Source of the DNA: Hyphomicrobiales bacterium
Lineage (GTDB): Bacteria; Pseudomonadota; Alphaproteobacteria; Rhizobiales; Rhizobiaceae
Direction: 5' to 3'
Length of the DNA: 22,025 nt
Assembly: GCA_015654965.1 (NCBI GenBank)
Contig: JAATGD010000034.1
Span: forward strand, 1 to 22,025
Shown one piece after another: positions 21,117 through 22,025 of this stretch. The notes under the pieces were generated by a model. It saw nothing but the letters and a program-made list of their open reading frames with translations, was not told where the DNA came from and did not search any database. A program made the translations under genes and the position numbers. Numbering within the stretch: position 1 is the first letter of the stretch; each line of letters begins with the position of its first letter.

Positions 21117-22025
21117 ATGCAATTGCACGTTGAACGTTTAACGACGAAAGAAACACGTCGCCGGTTGTTATGGCTTTGCACCACAGCGCTTGTGTCCGTG
21201 ACACTTTCTCCGGCATTCGCGCAGTCATTTTACGGCAACGAGACGACGAACGGGCCGTTTTCGTCCGGAGACCAGTTTTTCTACAATAACAGCGCGCTCA
21301 ACGCCAACGCTGCCAACGCCGTCAGCGGCGGGGTCCAGCGGTTCTACGACAGCAGCGCGCTCAACGCATCGGCTGCCAACGCCGTCAGCGGAGGGCTCCA
21401 GTATTTCAACGACAGCAGCGCTCTCAACGCCTCCGCTGCCAACGCCATCAGCGGTGGGGAACAGTATTTCTGGAACGACAGCGCGCTCAACGCCTCGGCT
21501 GCCAACGCCGTCAGCGGAGGGCTCCAGGAGTTCTATGAGACCAGCTCTCTCAACGCCTCCGCTGCCAACGCCGTCAGCGGAGGGCTCCAGTATTTCCTCA
21601 GCACCAGCGCGCTCAACGCCACTGTCGCCAGCGCCGTCAGCGGCGGAGTCCAAGTTTTCTACAATAACAGCACGATCAACGCATCGGCTGCCAGCGCCGT
21701 CAGCGGCGGGACCCAGCGGTTCTACGACAGCAGCGAGCTCAACGCCAACGCTGCCAACGCCATCAGCGGTGGGGCCCAGATTTTCTACCATTACAGCATG
21801 CTCAACGCCTCCACTGCCAATGCCGTCAGCGGTGGGGAACAGTATTTCTGGCACGAAAACACGCTAAACGCCTCGGCTGCCAACGCCGTCAGCGGCGGAG
21901 TCCAAGTTTTCTACTATTACAGCATGCTCAACGCCTCCACTGCCAATGCCGTCAGCGGTGGGGAACAGTATTTCTACGGCAGCAGCGCGCTCAACGCCAC
22001 CGCCGCCAACGCCATCGGCGGCGGA
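21117..22025 (+). CDS. Repeat-rich autotransporter adhesin, N-terminal part (AIDA/BmaC-like)
   Basis: The frame runs open to the right edge (303 codons here). A signal peptide with a long basic n-region (KETRRRLLWLCTTALVSVTL) ends at about PAFA-QS. After a short lead, the passenger consists of tandem 21-residue repeats, consensus SALNASAANAVSGGxQxFYDS. Asn/Ala ladders with a GG turn are typical of right-handed beta-helix passengers of type V secretion (AIDA-I class). The beta-barrel domain lies beyond the window. Export via Sec to the outer membrane and a role in adhesion are inferred; Brucella BmaC is a large adhesin of this general kind, but identity is unproven. The start could instead be GTG 21069, which is in frame and has AGGA 7 bp before it; ATG 21117 lacks a well-spaced ribosome site. 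Confidence 0.8.
   Translation, partial: MQLHVERLTTKETRRRLLWLCTTALVSVTLSPAFAQSFYGNETTNGPFSSGDQFFYNNSALNANAANAVSGGVQRFYDSSALNASAANAVSGGLQYFNDSSALNASAANAISGGEQYFWNDSALNASAANAVSGGLQEFYETSSLNASAANAVSGGLQYFLSTSALNATVASAVSGGVQVFYNNSTINASAASAVSGGTQRFYDSSELNANAANAISGGAQIFYHYSMLNASTANAVSGGEQYFWHENTLNASAANAVSGGVQVFYYYSMLNASTANAVSGGEQYFYGSSALNATAANAIGGG
21291..22025 (+). repeat. 63-bp tandem repeats in the adhesin passenger
   Basis: Eleven complete 63-bp units and a partial twelfth (from 21984) follow each other without gaps; the array continues past the window. The NA(S/N/T)AANAVSGG core is most conserved, while the residues after GG (V/L/E/T/A-Q, then the aromatic segment FYDS, FYNN, FWND, FYHY) vary. 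No frame-breaking indel occurs. Confidence 0.95.
21791..21975 (+). repeat. 59-bp identical direct repeat, two units apart
   Basis: The block 21791-21849, starting TTACAGCATGCTCAACGCCT, recurs without a mismatch at 21917-21975, exactly 126 bp (two repeat units) later. Neighbouring units are more diverged, so this pair points to a recent two-unit duplication or gene conversion. Confidence 0.85.

Noticed and set aside
21225..21854. 209-codon minus-strand open frame with its own repeats (ADGVGS.GVE pattern)
   Set aside because: It is the mirror of the 63-bp adhesin repeats. A frame open in one unit stays open in all. The sense strand has a signal peptide and a real beta-helix repeat.
21291..22025. 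CRISPR-like array
   Set aside because: The repeats are contiguous, 63 bp, in frame and coding, with no unique spacers.

Overview
The window looks like chromosomal DNA from the Brucella/Ochrobactrum lineage (Brucellaceae, Alphaproteobacteria). This is inferred from the mixed GC content, from alphaproteobacterial versions of the proteins (a 206-residue GpmA, a BluB, an RF3 whose full sequence looks Brucella-like to me), from the ubiE-ubiB-coaBC order typical of Rhizobiales, and from an AIDA/BmaC-like autotransporter at the right edge. No database search was run, so genus is probable and species is open.

Left part (1-11.6 kb), mostly plus strand: the tail of an SDR-type epimerase; mepA (periplasmic murein endopeptidase); mgsA (methylglyoxal synthase) and glk (glucokinase); a lipid A-exporter-like ABC half-transporter overlapping dapB (lysine/diaminopimelate synthesis); gpmA; tRNA-Leu(CAG) with promoter and terminator; bluB (lower ligand of vitamin B12); an endonuclease/exonuclease/phosphatase-family protein; a zinc alcohol dehydrogenase; a convergent cardiolipin synthase; and a divergent HdeD-like membrane protein. 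This is ordinary housekeeping DNA concerned with central carbon, cell-wall and membrane-lipid metabolism.

Middle part (11.7-19.0 kb): prfC (release factor 3), convergent with and overlapping coaBC; then ubiB and ubiE on the minus strand, divergent from upp; slyX; and msrA. Three things here are not ordinary. The RF3 P-loop reads ...PDADKT... instead of the invariant ...PDAGKT.... ubiB carries an in-frame amber codon (15676-15678) that splits it before its catalytic loop. CoaBC has an N-terminal FitA-like ribbon-helix-helix (antitoxin-type DNA-binding) domain, with no separate start codon for the enzyme, and its promoter region holds a cluster of one octamer (TGATTGCA or its complement).

Right part (19.0-22.0 kb), accessory: an AT-rich stretch with no convincing gene, tRNA-Ser(GGA), and a Tn3-family transposon remnant. 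The remnant has an N-terminal tnpA stub, a candidate res site and an intact tnpR resolvase, the last two in the divergent arrangement of Tn3 elements. It is followed by a large autotransporter adhesin whose passenger begins with 21-residue (63-bp) repeats and runs off the window.
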